Numbered from the stretch's first letter, positions 34,631 through 47,606 are shown. The stretch is DNA of 64,000 nt from Aphrophora alni (GCA_963513935.1 OY740774.1:23827949-23891948), one strand, 5' to 3'. Made by a program: numbers and translations. Notes: generated by a model from the letters alone, not told the origin.

Positions 34631-36189
34631 TTCTGTTTCTGTACAATAAAAAATATATATATTCTTTTATTGTAAATTTTAGAGAAATTATAACATCAAA
34701 ATTACGATATTCTTCCCAGTTTTATCATTCTTACAGTACAGATGCCATTTTTTTCAAGGAAAGTATCTAATAGAAATAAAAAATTATGTATTACTACTTT
34801 ATAAGTTTAGTTAAATTTGTAGATAAGTTTCACGTGGACAACTAGAATAAAACAAGACGCTATTTAAAATGTTTATTTGATGCTTCATCCAAGTCAACCA
34901 ACTGGGCCATAAGCAAGGGAAGGTCCATTCTCATACATAGAACATGGATTTCCTTCTTGGTTTTCATTTCCATAGCCAATTAATCTTTTATTTACTCTTG
35001 TCCGACTTGTCTACTTGGGAATTCAATGAAATGTTTAGACTTGTACCGACATTCTGTAAACCTTAAACTTGCAATATGTTGACATAAATACATACAATAA
35101 CACAATATTTTGACACAAAAACAAAAGAATAGAGATCAGTTCAAACGAAATATAAAAATTACTAACTACAATAAAATAAATAAATAATACAAAACTTTCT
35201 GATGCAGTCACCCACCCCGTAAACCAATTCAAATCAAACCAAAACTACACATAACCCAAAAAAAAACATTAGTTACAATCCATAAGTCGTCCCTTTTAGT
35301 ATTTATCTTAATATATTTATATAAAAACTTGCTTAGCTTTTACAAGTCATCAGCGTAAATTGTATTGGATTCAAATCAACGGTCAAAGTTAGTTTTTGTA
35401 TCTTCACTATTATTTCTGAACCGTATTTTTTTTTCTTTTTTACTTTCGATTTAGAACACAGTTCGGACCTTAACATTTCAATAAAATTTTAACGAAATCG
35501 GAAGGCGCGATTTTGAAAAATTACATAATTCATAACGACACTATGACTGATTTTTGGTTGCAACTAAGGTAGGTTACCAAAATTAACGCAAATCACTATA
35601 GCAACCGCAACAATAACAATTATTACCAGCTGTCTATAATCTCCCATAGTGTCTCCTACATATCTAATACAGTTTAAGGAATTTTTATGCTTAATACATA
35701 GTATAATATAAAAATTAAAACGGTAAAGGTAATCCTGAATAATCTTGTTAATATTCCCCTCCATGATTTACAAAAGAAGGTCGTTTTAATTCTCAGGTTT
35801 CGTATCTAATAACACTCATATTGGTTTTTTTTCCCTTCTAATTTAAGAACTGAACTCAGCACGCCAGCTGACCGCCCTCTGTTAACGTGAATTAAAAATT
35901 GTTAATAACTTTCTATCTACTATACATTTTAATTATATTTTCCTGAGATTTAATTTTCGTATCACGGTTAATTAAACTAATTGAATTGAACGCTTTTACT
36001 CTCCATAACTACATGAAAATATCACGTGTTAATTTACATAAATAATATACTTTAATCTAAATGCTACCTACAAACTTCAAAACGCAAATTACCTCTAATA
36101 ATATTTTCTAATTACTCAGTAAGGAATCTAGATATTTTAAATATATTTATGGGTAATAAAGTATTTCTTGAATCTCAGCATTTGTATCA
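34631..36189. other. Stretch without recognisable gene
   Basis: A+T rich. No coding sequence, no clear repeat partner in this window. Confidence 0.45.
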
Positions 36190-36365
36190 ACTAGGAATTA
36201 GCCCTGGAATACTCTAATAGCGTCAGGGTCGGGAAAGAATTAGAGTTGGTAAAGAGAGTCCTGATAAGAAAGATAAAAGAGAGGGAACTATATACAAACA
36301 AGACTAAATTAAAAAAAAAAAAGTGTATAGCAGGGACCCTCAGGATTGCCAAGCTGGAAATCGCT
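36190..36365 (-). repeat. SINE-like repeat, family A, copy 7
   Basis: GGAATACTCTAATAGCGTCA, GGGTCGGGAAAGAATTAGAG, TTGGTAAAGAGAGTCCTGAT and GGGACCCTCAGGATTGCCAA. An A12 run sits where the B-box-like region normally lies. Confidence 0.65.
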
Positions 36366-36639
36366 AAAGTGAGCACCTGTTTTGTCTTTCTATATTTTAG
36401 TGATAAAAATTCTCTCTATGATATTTTTCCAATAAGTTTGACAATTTCGTATATAGCATGGTGAAACATTAATTCTGCACTAAACACAATCAAATCTTTT
36501 TATTTATTTAATTTAAAAAAAAAATTTTATTTAAAAAAATTCTTTTTTCAGTGTAAAGAAAAAACCTTGTGGTCATCATCGCCTTTTGAAGAAAAAGAGT
36601 GTAAAATGAAATTTCGTTTAAAACCCTCCATCTGGCGAT

Positions 36640-36900
36640 CGACCCAGGTCTCAATCGGTAAATCGAATTGTGGTAGAACAAAAATCTTACAACTCTCGGT
36701 ACAATGAGGATGTGCTTTATGATCAAAGTGACATCACAGAACGGGCATTGTTTCTGCGTTCCATCACCAATTCATCAGTAATACAGATTGACATAAAGCC
36801 GTTTCCTTCCAATGACTAGCACTAAATGATCTTCGCGGAAGGACGTTATCTTTAATTTTCGTCAGTTTACCGGATACTAAAGGTGTCCATTCTTTCTCAC
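36640..36900 (-). pseudogene. LINE ORF2 C-terminal fragment
   Basis: The minus strand reads ELVMERRNNARSV-like sequence, then CPFCDVTLIIKHILIV and VRFLFYHNSIYRL. The CPFC...KHIL block is the Cys-His knuckle that ends many LINE polyproteins. It is close in style to the relic at 2085-2290 (CPFCHTVLIMKQIL), so both may come from one family. Stops interrupt it. Confidence 0.6.
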
Positions 36901-37257
36901 ACGGCATTGAATATGGTATTTGATTAAAGGTAAAAAAGTTATGGTCCGATATGAAGCAAAATGATACCCCAACATGTCCCGTAACTGGACACTACATATA
37001 GAAGAATGTTGCAAACTAGATTTTTAGAATACATCTTGGATAGCCAGAAGAGCGATTTTTGAGTCTGAACACAAAAATAATAATGGAAACGATTAATAAA
37101 AAGTGATAAGTCAATAATGTAAAATTTCATTTATTTCAAGATATTTTCAACAAATTATTAAGAAATATCTTAATTTTACAAATAAAAAGGATTACAATAC
37201 TACATTAATATATCCATACAATAAAGTACGACACAAATGAACAACGAGTGAAAAGTG

Positions 37258-37395
37258 ATAATGCACAGTAATCTTCCAAAGTAGTTTTACACTCTCAATT
37301 CAAGTCTTACAACAGACAGAAAGCAATCCCATTTGCTTCAGGAAGAGTAGCAATAATTCCTTACATTGCTGCAAACTTTGTAAATAAACATTGTT
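37258..37395 (+). repeat. Dispersed repeat, family B, copy 3
   Basis: CACAGTAATCTTCCAAAGTA, AGAAAGCAATCCCATTTGCT, AGAGTAGCAATAATTCCTTA and CATTGCTGCAAACTTT. Same block order as at 14050. Confidence 0.6.
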
Positions 37396-38755
37396 TTGTT
37401 CACCTCAACATTTTAGTAATGGCACATTGTTGTGTTCGAAGTACTTGCCAATGTTAATATTATAATTATATGTAAACTGTATAATTGTCTTTGTACAATG
37501 GTTCATAACGTGAGAGAATTGCCGTATTAGAAATTTCAATTACTGTAGATATATTAAAAGTCAATAATTATTATTATGGCTCATTGGATTTTTTTTTCAA
37601 ACAGCCAAATGTAGGTGCCATTCTTATACACGTGGCTGTACCTTTCATTTGCAAATAATGTTTTACATGAAATCTAAAAATTTTCGTGGTTCATATTTAT
37701 GAGGACAAACAAGAAGATTACTTCAGGTTACATAACTCAACATTAAGCCTAATCTCTACATTTAAACTTTCAAACAACATTCATTTTAGTAAAAACAAAA
37801 AATTTTAAAGTTATTACGTTAATAATTTTCATTTTCAAGTTACTGTTTTTGGACTGAATTTAGATTATTACGGTATCTTGATAAGACAAAATTCTTTAAT
37901 AATAGTATATGAAAAACTAAATAGCCTATTTGTGTTATTACTTTTACATGTTATATATAAATGAAAATACAAATGTAACAAATTATCAAAGGAAATAAAA
38001 GAGAATTTGTTACAAATTTTATAATATGCTTAGTAAATTATAATTATTTTTGACAATTAATGAGTTTATTATACCATTAAAAGTCACAATTAATTACTTA
38101 ATAAATTCTAAAATAAATCCCTAGAATAATTGAAATGGTTAATTTATTTAAAAAATTACATATAAATGAAAAATTTACGGTTTTTTATAAAGAGGTAGAA
38201 CTATATCCAATTTAATAAGGAGAGATTGGCCTAATTTTTTGGAATAAATTCAAAAATTTGTTTTGCATTATTTGAACATGTGTTTCATTACGTACATTTT
38301 GATGTATTGTTTATGCTGTAAATATGACTAGAAACATTTCAAACTGTCGTGTTGGCTAAATATTGATACAGGCCGTGTAAATACCACCTAAAGACCCGAA
38401 CTATTTCCTGTGCAGTTTGGTTCATTCCAAACTGTGGTGTGGTGGTGGGAGAGGCCCACATTATATTAACGGTGATCGGATCGAGTGGAAGTTGATGGAG
38501 TTGGTTTGAAACAAATTGCACAGAAAACACCTATTTTGCAAGTTTTAATTTATTCAGTAAAAAACACAACTACATATAATAGATGCATTACGTGATTCTC
38601 AATATTATGTCTAAAATTAACCATTTAAAACCAAAGAAAAAGCATGTTTAATAATAGTAAAAAGTATAATATGAAAAACTAAAGAATTTTGTTAATGTAT
38701 ATGTAAAAAGTTTAATTCCTAAATATTTCAGTTACCTAAAGAAAATGTTCGTGAG
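37396..38755. other. Stretch without recognisable gene
   Basis: Very A+T rich; nothing supported. Confidence 0.45.
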
Positions 38756-38759
38756 TTAA

Positions 38760-41387
38760 GGGGACTGTTACTCGAAAAATTCTTAAAAAGTAGCAACATT
38801 GTTTTTTTGTTGTTATTTATTCATTGAAATATTCTGATTACAACAGTATAATTATTTTTTCTCTAGCTTGACTAGAAGTCAGTCAAAAAAATTAAAGAAT
38901 ATGCACTTACCTTGTCTCCTAGCAACGAAAAATCGTAATTTTTCTATAACGTTCACTAGAAGCACTTTCATACATATCATCATTATTCTCTCAAGCTGAG
39001 ATTTTGTTTTGACGATTGGCTAACCTGCTTGAAGTTTGTTTCTTTGTAAAATCATATGTTGTCTGCTTTCAGTTCTGTTTATGTTTTGAAGTGTAAGTGA
39101 AGTTTTAGTACTGATTGTTGGTTCAGATTTCAGTTTTTGTGTTTTATTTCTTTCACATGAAATGGGAAATAGAAAGAAAGTAGGCTCAAGAAGACATGTG
39201 TATGTGAGAAAATCACTCCAGAAAGTTATTAGACCTTGTATTGTATCACAAGTTAGCCCATCAGTAGAAACTATAACCTCTGAAGCTTCAGTTTCTAGGC
39301 CTACTCCTCCCTCTGAAGCTTCAGTGTCTAGGCCTACTCCTCTAAGTTCTAATAGGAAGTTCAAGGTTGGTAACAACTTAGATTACTACAATTTATGGGC
39401 TGGAGAAGATATGGAATATGATATAGTTGATGTAAAACAACTTTTTAAGGAAATTTGTGAAATTGCCGTCTGTAAAAACTGTTTGCATGAACTGTCGATG
39501 GAAAAGAGCCCCGTTGAAGGTTTAGCTATAAAACTGAAGATTTTTTTGCACAAATTGTAAAATTAAAAAAGACATTTTGAACTGTGTAAAGGTAGAACAA
39601 ACTGTAAATGAAAAGACTATGACCTACTATGACCTAAACCTTCGTCTTGTACATGGCCTAAGACAAATCGGCAAAGGTTATACGGCAGGGAAAACTTTCC
39701 TTGGCTGTATAAATTTGCCCCCTCCTCCTACCAAGTACTTGAAGCATGGATCTTTATTGTTATGTAAAGTTGAAGAAGTAGCTAGAAAAAGTATGGGCAA
39801 TGCTGCTAAAGAAGCTATTTCTCTAAATGGTAAGCCCGATTTGACCGTAGCCGTTGACGGTACATGGCAGAAGAGGGGACACACTTCACTAAATGGGGTC
39901 TTGTCGGTAACATCAGCTGATACCAGCAAAGTTCTTGATGTTACAATAATGTCCAAGTTCTGTTTATGTAATAATAAAGAAAAAAACAACCATGAGCCTT
40001 CCTGTACAGCAAATTACCTAGGCACAAGCGGTGGCCATGGAGGTGCATGGAGCGTTGGAAATTTTTCGCAGGTCTGAAGAGATGAATGGAGCCAGGTATG
40101 TCAACTTTTTGGGGGACGGTGATTCAAAAGCGTTTGATACTGTAAAAGAAGCTAAAGTGTATGGTAATGATGTTGAGTTTAGGAAGCTAGAATGCATAGG
40201 ACATGTGCAGAAGAGGATGGGCAAGCGACTTTTAACCTTAAAAAGTATTTCAGCAAAAGCGAAGCTAGACGATGGCAAGGGTTTGGGTGGTAAGGGTCGA
40301 CTTAGCCAGAGTAACATCCAAAAGCTACAAACATACTATGGCCTAGCCATAAGGAGAAATGTCCAGAGCGTGGAAGCCATGAGGAAAGCTATTTGGGCTG
40401 TCTATTTTCACACTATGTCGTCGGATGATAAACCAATGTACCAGCTTTGTCCTCGCGACAAAGAGACGTGGTGCAAATACAACTTGAGTGTCCTCACAAA
40501 CCAAAACTATAATCATAGTGAACACTTTCACATCCCCCAAGCAGTCATGACATACATTAAAAATATCTTTAAAGATCTGTCAGATTCAAAATTGCTCGAA
40601 CGATGCTTGAAAGGAAAAACACAAAACCAAAATGAGTCGCTTAACAATGTCATATGGTCCATAATTCCTAAAAGGACATTTGTTACTCTACCTACACTCA
40701 AGTATGGTGTATATTCAGCAGTAAGCAGTTTCAATGATGGCTTTTCAAGTACTATTCGAGTGGTGGAAGCTTTAGGCCTTCGTCCAGGAAAGCATTTCGT
40801 AAACGCAATGAAAAGAATCGACATTCTCCGCATCAAAGAAGCAGAAAAAAAAGTTCAAGAGGTAGAAAAGAAAATTAGGAATAGCAGAGCTTTAAAAAGG
40901 AAGCAACTAGAAGAGTTTTTTGAAGAAAATGAGGACCCTGACAATCCCTCATATTGTGCTGGGAACTACTAGAGTAAGTGACTGTTCAGCCTCATGTAGG
41001 TAGGCCTACAGAAATCTAGCGATTCCCGAAAGTTGTTTTTTTTAAACTTTGATGTCACTTTTCTCATCTATCTTTAGACTTAGAGTTACCAAACTTTTAC
41101 CACATATTTTAGACCTAATTTACTAGTTCCTCTCAGAAGGACTTTTTCAGTCTAGAAAAATAAATAAAAAATATTTAGTTTGTGATTTTTTGTTAAAAAA
41201 AGGTTAGTTTTTGAAAATAAAATAAAAATTATTTAATGTCAGTATTTTTATAAATCCTTGTGTAAGGAACTAGGTAATCATGTGTTCTTAAAAATAAAAA
41301 TTAAATTAAAGCTCTATCTATCATAGTTCTCTAGATATCAGGCAGGCATAAAGTTAACATTATGTAAGATAGGCAGTAACAGTCCCC
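38760..41387 (+). mobile_element. Mutator/Kolobok-like DNA transposon with TTAA flanks
   Basis: The short inverted ends GGGGACTGTTACT (38760-38772) and AGTAACAGTCCCC (41375-41387) are perfect over 13 bp and flanked by TTAA on both sides (38756-38759; 41388-41391). The transposase gene fills most of the 2.6-kb interior. TTAA duplications are known for Kolobok and piggyBac; Mutator elements usually leave about 9 bp, which I do not see. As TTAA is palindromic it could be part of the inverted repeat instead. Confidence 0.78.
39162..40972 (+). CDS. Mutator/Kolobok-like transposase, copy 2 (two frame breaks)
   Basis: Starts MGNRKKVGSRRHVYVRKS (basic). A 33-bp tandem repeat encodes SEASVSRPTPP twice. 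Next come a Cys cluster (VCKNC...CTNCKIKKDILNC), YYDLNLRLVHGLRQIGKGY, AVDGTWQKRGHTSLNGV, a CLC...C motif, GTSGG, then in the next frame MEVHGALEIFRRS, FLGDGDSKAF, KLECIGHVQKRMGKRLLTLK, GKTQNQNESLNNVIWSIIPK, and a tail ending EDPDNPSYCAGNY. Candidate catalytic acids: D of VDGTW, second D of GDGDS, E of QNES. The family is the one databases call 'Mutator-like transposase domain' in insects. Frame breaks: a T run near 39546 and one extra C before the ATG at 40047. The latter is shared with copy 1. Confidence 0.85.
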
Positions 41388-41391
41388 TTAA

Positions 41392-42889
41392 CGGAAAGAA
41401 AAATCTCTGTTGTAAAAGACGAAGTTTTGAATAAAAACCAATAAAACAAAACATTTTATCAATGTTATCAAAGAGTAACATGACTTAACAAAGAGTCTTT
41501 TATAATCAAACAAGTAGTAATAAACAAATTCATAATAATTATAGCCTATATAACTTGAAAATATGTGGCACTTTTATGGTGAAAAAAATGCAGACAGAAG
41601 ACCACACTATCAGAAAGGAAACTGAAGGTTATCAGGAAGATGAGGACCAGCAAAACCAAACCTATGTAAGTTTCTTGCTGTGTTTTCATGATAGCCGAAG
41701 CCAAAATATCATAATAAACTTTACATTTCCTATTCAAAAATATTTTTATATATTTTCATAAAATATATACAAAAGTGTTGTAATATAGTTGTAAATAAAA
41801 GTTGGTAAAAGAAAATTAATTTTCCTTAGGAAAAGATTTTTTTTACGTAAAAAATGTAAAATAGCTGAAAAGTTAGGCCGATTTTGAAATAAGTCACCAA
41901 ATATAGTAAAAATATCCAAACACAATTTATAATATACCATTATGAAAAATAATGTCCGTCCAGACAATTGAAATGTTATTTTAGAACTTTTTGAAAGTCA
42001 CATAAGCCGAGAACTAGAAATCTTGTCTGTCAACCAAAATTTTAAGAAAATATTCACATGTATCAAATAGTTGAAAACCTATTTTTAATTATTGAAATAT
42101 ATTCAAGAAGTTGTAGAATAAAGTTGTAAAAAGATATCTCTGTAAAAATATTGATAACAAATTTCCATATCGTTCAACAGCGGAAAACCTTGACACAAGT
42201 CATGAAGGACTAAGCTGACAATTAGTTGCAGAATGCAAAAAACAACTACACAATTGTAACATGTGTAAATGGTAATATAAAAGGAAATATAAACTAAAAT
42301 AAAATAAATTTTGTGTACTTATATTTTTAAACAAAAAAACGCACGTCTGTGTATTATTACATTCATGCGTTGCCAGTAGTCATTCCACGATTACTGATGG
42401 AACACAGAAATCCACCAGAATGGCCATTGTGTTAAAGTGTTTTAACAGTTAGGTATATCTTAATAGATTGTGTTGTATTAAGGCGTAGGTAATTTGTTTT
42501 ACCCAATTCGATTCAGGAGATTTTGTGGGAAAACCCTTGATGATCGGGTTTGTCCTTTTTACGGCGACTGATGCTTTTTGATCCATTTAATATTTTTATT
42601 CGATTATTGGAGGCCACGTTTACAACCCTCTAAAAATAATCTTCTTGTTGTTATTCACTAAGTTTTATAAAATTGTTAACATTGTTAACACATACATGCA
42701 GGGGGGCTTTTATATCCCTGTTATATATTAATTATTCTTTTTTATCTTACCACAGTTAATACCTTTGTTGACTTGATGCAGAGCTCTATTTACACCCTTG
42801 TAAAATGTTCAGTTGTTGTTTATTAACTTTATCAAAGAATACGATTGTTCATTTTTTTCCTTTCGATCATCGACTAAAAATAACGAAAA
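41392..42889. other. Stretch without recognisable gene
   Basis: Only A+T-rich spacer is visible. No gene assigned. Confidence 0.45.
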
Positions 42890-43060
42890 ATAAAGACCCC
42901 TAGCACTCGAATACTCTAATAGCGTCAGAGTAGTAATATAACAAGAGTTGATCAAGAGAGACCTGGGAAAAGATGAGAGTGATCTAACCTAAGACTACAT
43001 GTAAATCCACCTAGGGTCTACTCGGGTCCGCCACACCTATATGTGAGGGCCCCTGCGGGT
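42890..43060 (-). repeat. SINE-like repeat, family A, copy 8
   Basis: CACTCGAATACTCTAATAGC, GTCAGAGTAG, AACAAGAGTTGATCAAGAGA, GAGTGATCTAACCTAAGACT and CTAGGGTC. Confidence 0.65.
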
Positions 43061-43829
43061 TATTGTTGTTCAAATTTTATGTTATTGTTTAGCTTTTAAT
43101 GGGTTTTATAGATTTTTAATGTGGATCAACTTATGCTTAATTTTGTGAAAACGATGATATCCGAAATGGTTTTTCTTAAAACAAACAAAACAAAAAATAA
43201 GTTATAAAGTGGTGGCTTTTTTTGCTTTAAAACAACAAAGCAAAAAAGGATCTATTAAACCACTCTGTCAATTTTATTATAAAATGAAATATTGAAATAC
43301 AGTGCTTAAAGACAAAACTTAAAATGCAATTCTTAAAGATGTTTGCTTTCCTGAGAAAATATCAATAGTAAACAGTAGCAATATATTACAATGATTGACT
43401 GGATTACAGTCCCTTGTTACATTAGTCTGGGCATCTAATAAGCTAATTGTTTAATGCATTAACTATGTCATAGTACTAGTCTATTACTTAGTATAATTGC
43501 AACAAGCTGCCTTAGTCTTGTCATTAATCAATTGCAATTACACGTATTGACTGTACTGTAAGGAATTATTCACATCCATGTGTGCAATACATCCGCATCA
43601 GGACGCGAAAATAGAAAAATAAAATATGTACACACTTTATTACACACCCATATACAAAACTAAAAACTCGAAGTTTAAACAGGACACTGCCAAAAATTTA
43701 GTATGATTTCCACGATTTTTATCAAACGTGGCTAAAAATAGAATCTAAAGACCCCCACACAAAACGTGGGTTACTTCCTCAAAACCGTCGGTTCTGAAGT
43801 TATTGTTTAAAAAAGAAAACGATCAGGCA

Positions 43830-43985
43830 ATCCCTAGCTGGTTCCTATACCTTTCTTCGTGTAGTTTTGGATTAGATCACTCTCATCTTTCTTATCAAGT
43901 CTTTCTTTGACTAACGTTCTTTTTTTTCCGATCCTGACTCTATTTTCAGGCTAGGGGTCGTTATTTTACGTTTTATCTTCTTTTA
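43830..43985 (+). repeat. SINE-like repeat, family A, copy 9 (opposite orientation)
   Basis: CTTCGTGTAGTTTTGGATTA, GATCACTCTCATCTTTCTTA, then TCCGATCCTGACTCTATTTT and GGCTAGGGGTC. This is the reverse complement of the copies at 13-43 kb, so the Pol III direction would be plus. Confidence 0.65.
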
Positions 43986-44164
43986 TTTATAGATCACCGA
44001 GAGGTTTTTCGCTTTTAAGCAACGGCGAGGGAGATTTTCGTATGCACTAAATTCCACGATCACTTCATGTACATGATAAGACTTAAAAATATTTATCCAC
44101 GTAAAGATATGTTGTTAATCTGAATGTAAATAAGATTTTGATTGAGTCATTTTATTAATTTTAC

Positions 44165-44335
44165 CTTCAGGTGCTTACTATAGTGAGTACGAGCTACGAG
44201 AGTCCCGAGCTAGAACTACACATTTTTTCATGTAGTCCTCATGTAGAGCTAATATTTTCTATCTAGTCTTTTAAACTACTATTGTTCTTTTCCGACCTTA
44301 ACGCTGTTAAAGTATCTGATGGCTAATTTATATTC
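44165..44335 (+). repeat. SINE-like repeat, family A, copy 10 (opposite orientation)
   Basis: ATAGTGAGTACGAGCTACGA, GAGTCCCGAGCTAGAACTAC, TGTAGTCCTCATGTAGAGCT and TTCTTTTCCGACCTTAACGC. It is more diverged than copy 9. Confidence 0.55.
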
Positions 44336-44397
44336 TTTTCTTCTTTTTGTGATAATGACTAATAGATTTTTGTCTTTAATCATAGAACGTACAAGGC

Positions 44398-44485
44398 ACT
44401 GCCGGCAGGACCTTACGTCCCCATTTGAGTACGTAATTCAATTGCTTATATGAGGACGAAGCGTCCTGCTGGCAAGACCGTTCTT
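44398..44485. repeat. Short palindromic element
   Basis: TGCCGGCAGGACCTTACGTC on the left mirrors GACGAAGCGTCCTGCTGGCA on the right around a 35-40 bp A+T-rich centre. I count 17 of 21 positions paired. Related TCCTGCTGGAAGG strings occur at 51648-51740. Confidence 0.6.
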
Positions 44486-44739
44486 TTTTACCATTATAAA
44501 GAGGGAAATGTAACGAATCAGCGCATGCAAGTCTGAAGTTGGTAGCACTGACCGTTCAATAATGGCGACGATTATACGACCGTGTTTATGATTTTGCTAC
44601 CTATTTCAATGCTCCAAACAGCGGAAATGCATTGAGTCGCTCGTTATTTGCTAGTAATTATGATACCACTAAATGTCATGGTACTGTAGTTAAAGTTACG
44701 TGTAGTTGTGCAACAGTGCTGTGTGCTGTGGGTACTAAT

Positions 44740-44870
44740 GCTCAAAAACACAACTATACCCTATTCCACCGGCCGTGGCACCTAACGGATTACGAGACCC
44801 TTACTCACACACACACACACACACACAATCGCAGCTGGCCCGGCCGCCAGTGACAATACCAACGAACTAC
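44740..44870 (+). repeat. Inverted repeat pair F, left member
   Basis: Includes ACTATACCCTATTCCACCGG, CCGTGGCACCTAACGGATTA and GAGACCCTTACTC. It contains a CA microsatellite near 44806-44827. The reverse complement lies at about 45625-45760. Confidence 0.75.
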
Positions 44871-45624
44871 TGTTGTATGTGACACCCTCACGGTCTCTTA
44901 TATGTCATATTACAGGAAGTGAATCATTGTAGCGGTCAAACAACCCTTACAGTAATTAAAATAGTAGACTTTATACAAACAAAGACTTTTATCCGAGACT
45001 ACCCTAACATACGAGAAGGCAGTGAAAATTAGTACTTCTATTGAGGGAGCGTAAAAGGATGCACAAACAATAGCCGGAGGCAGCGACCTTCAACCCAGAA
45101 TGTACACAACAAATACAGTCGTTATAATAGTATGTATTATAATAGTATAATAGTAATATAGTCATTTCCTGGACGCTTCCAAACAAAGCCAAGCAATCGC
45201 ACTAAATATACTCTCGCTAATGACTCACGGAAGTAAACAATAAATCACTGGTGACTTCTTTTTAAATAAATTAAAATGCAAAAGTTCTGTTGTTTAATGT
45301 AAATTAATAATTACTAGTGTAAATCTGTTGTTAATAATTACTTGCAGCGCAAGTCAAAAATCTATGGTGAAAGAACATTTTTTTATTATTAAAAATCTAA
45401 ACTTTTTATAATCACCAAGTCCTTATTTTAGTTATAAAATTAAAAATACCATTTAAAGTGTCGTCAACAAAATTAATACTTACGTTTAAATACATATATT
45501 GTCATAATCATGTCGTGTTTGGTGTCATTTTCTTTTAAATGTAACAAAGATTTCAAATATGCCATTTAAATTTGTTAAAATTTGTGATTTATCAAATCAG
45601 CAATTGCTTACTGGACGCCCCAGT

Positions 45625-45760
45625 GTATGAGTCATCTGCCTGGCGGGCCAGTCAGACCAAGGCGCTCGTGAGTACGTGTGCGAGAGGAAGGGTCTCCTAA
45701 TCCCTTAGGTGCCACGGCTGGTGCAATAGGGTATAGGTGTTTGTTAAAAGATTTGTTCTC
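45625..45760 (-). repeat. Inverted repeat pair F, right member
   Basis: GGGTCTCCTAATCCCTTAGG, TGCCACGGCTGGTGCAATAG and GGTATAGGTGTTTG mirror the left member. The 750-bp interval shows no reading frame, so this may be a foldback or MITE-type element. Confidence 0.75.
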
Positions 45761-47606
45761 GAGTGGTGAGACGCGCCGTCATTACCGGTGTCGCACCCTG
45801 CCAGCAGCAGAGATTGCTCAAATCACCTGCCACACTATCAGGTAAGAGTAAACTTTTCGTTTGCTATTATTTATTAATAGTTGATATGAGTAGCCCATTT
45901 GCAAAACCTGCTATATGACCAAAGAATTGTTTTTGAGATGTTGGTATCAATGGATTTATTATTTCAATGGCTATCAAACTAAGTATATAGTGGGCTGCAA
46001 AACACTGTAAAATCCTACAAAAATTAGGAAAGAAAACTTCATACTTTTGCAAAACCTGCTATGTATTCTGGGTGTTCATTTGCAGAACCAGCCATATTTC
46101 ATACAATAATCATGGCCACCTCACCAGTAGATGTGCAAAACCTGCTATATTTTAAACTATGAAATTATAGGTCTCAGAGCCTTTAGAAAACAAAATTATT
46201 TTCTTCTTAACAGCAAATAATAATTGTATATTATACAAGTAACATTACTTTATTAAAAATCATATATTTTTAGGTCGGCTAAACTGAATACTTCTGTTTA
46301 TTTTCTTGTTTTACCATCTGACTATTGTTGTTTGTATTGGCAAATGTATGTGTCTGTATGGCTTTGTTAGTGAGTTTACTTCGTTATCATTGTACAGTAA
46401 TTGATTCTAAAGTTTTATTCCTTAAATTAATAAATAATGATAACTACAGGTCCTGAAGCTGAAGAAATAATAGTTTCTACAGAGCTTAGTACATCCAGAA
46501 AGAGAAAAAGATGTCCAGAATTGTGGAAGAGAAATGTTGCTAAAATAGCAAGGTAAGATATTTTGTAACTAAGTTTTGTCATATGGAGAAAAAGTTATTT
46601 TGTTATTGTTATAAACATTATTTAAATTTTGTATCAAAATAAGACACAGGCCTAACCTATATCGCTTAACTTAGGCTATACATGTATTTGATCATCACCT
46701 ATCAACCTATAAATATGGTAGAAAAAGCTATAAATTAATGTTGTTATTTTTAAGTTTGCATTAAGAGTCTGGTTTAAATCCTATACTTTATTTTTGTTCC
46801 AGGCAAAAATCTAAAAGTCTACCGAAGAAGCCAGGTTGCACACACAAGACAAAAACCTTCCAATGTGATGAACTTTCAATGCAAGATGTGCGTAAAATAC
46901 ACGAAAGGTATTACAAGATAGCAGATCTCCAATGGAAAAAAAATTTTATTCTGCAGAATGTACAAGTTTCCTCGCCCAGAAAAAAGTGTGTTGCACCAGA
47001 TTTAGAGAGTAGGAGGAAGGTAAGCACCAATTTTTTTCTTCCTAAACAAAGAAATGGAGTCACTGAAAATGTGAGAGTCTGTCGAAAAGCATTTTTGAGC
47101 ATTCTGGTAGAAACACGTGACCGTGTCAACAGACTTTGTCAAAAATTACTAGAATGTGGTACTACACCACCTGAAACACGAGGAGGGGACCGTAGATCTG
47201 AAAAGTATAAAGACAAACGTGAAGCAGTTAATGCGTTCATTAAAACTTTTAGGCCAGTTCAAAGTCACTATTGTCGCTGTAAGAATACTAAGCAAGTACC
47301 TTGCAAGTGAACTTAATACAAAAAAAAAAATGTGGGAAATGTACGTTGACAAGCATCCTGCTGACTTACATACTGAATATGAATATTTCAGAAAATATTT
47401 TTGTGAGAACTTCAATATTGAAATTTGAAATTTGAAAATTTATTTATTTGACCCTCTTTTATACATAATTTTAACAGGAAAAATTTGACAATCTTATATG
47501 CTTAATAATAAAATAGACAACTGTTCACATTATAAAATGTAATACATATAAAATAAAATTCATAATAACATAATAAACAATAATATTAGTTTATTATGAG
47601 GACATG

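Noticed and set aside
38339..38530. 63-residue minus-strand frame as a gene
   Set aside because: No recognisable motif, start context or partner exon.
44632..44853. 73-residue frame with THTHTHTHTH
   Set aside because: It runs through a CA microsatellite and the arm of an inverted repeat.
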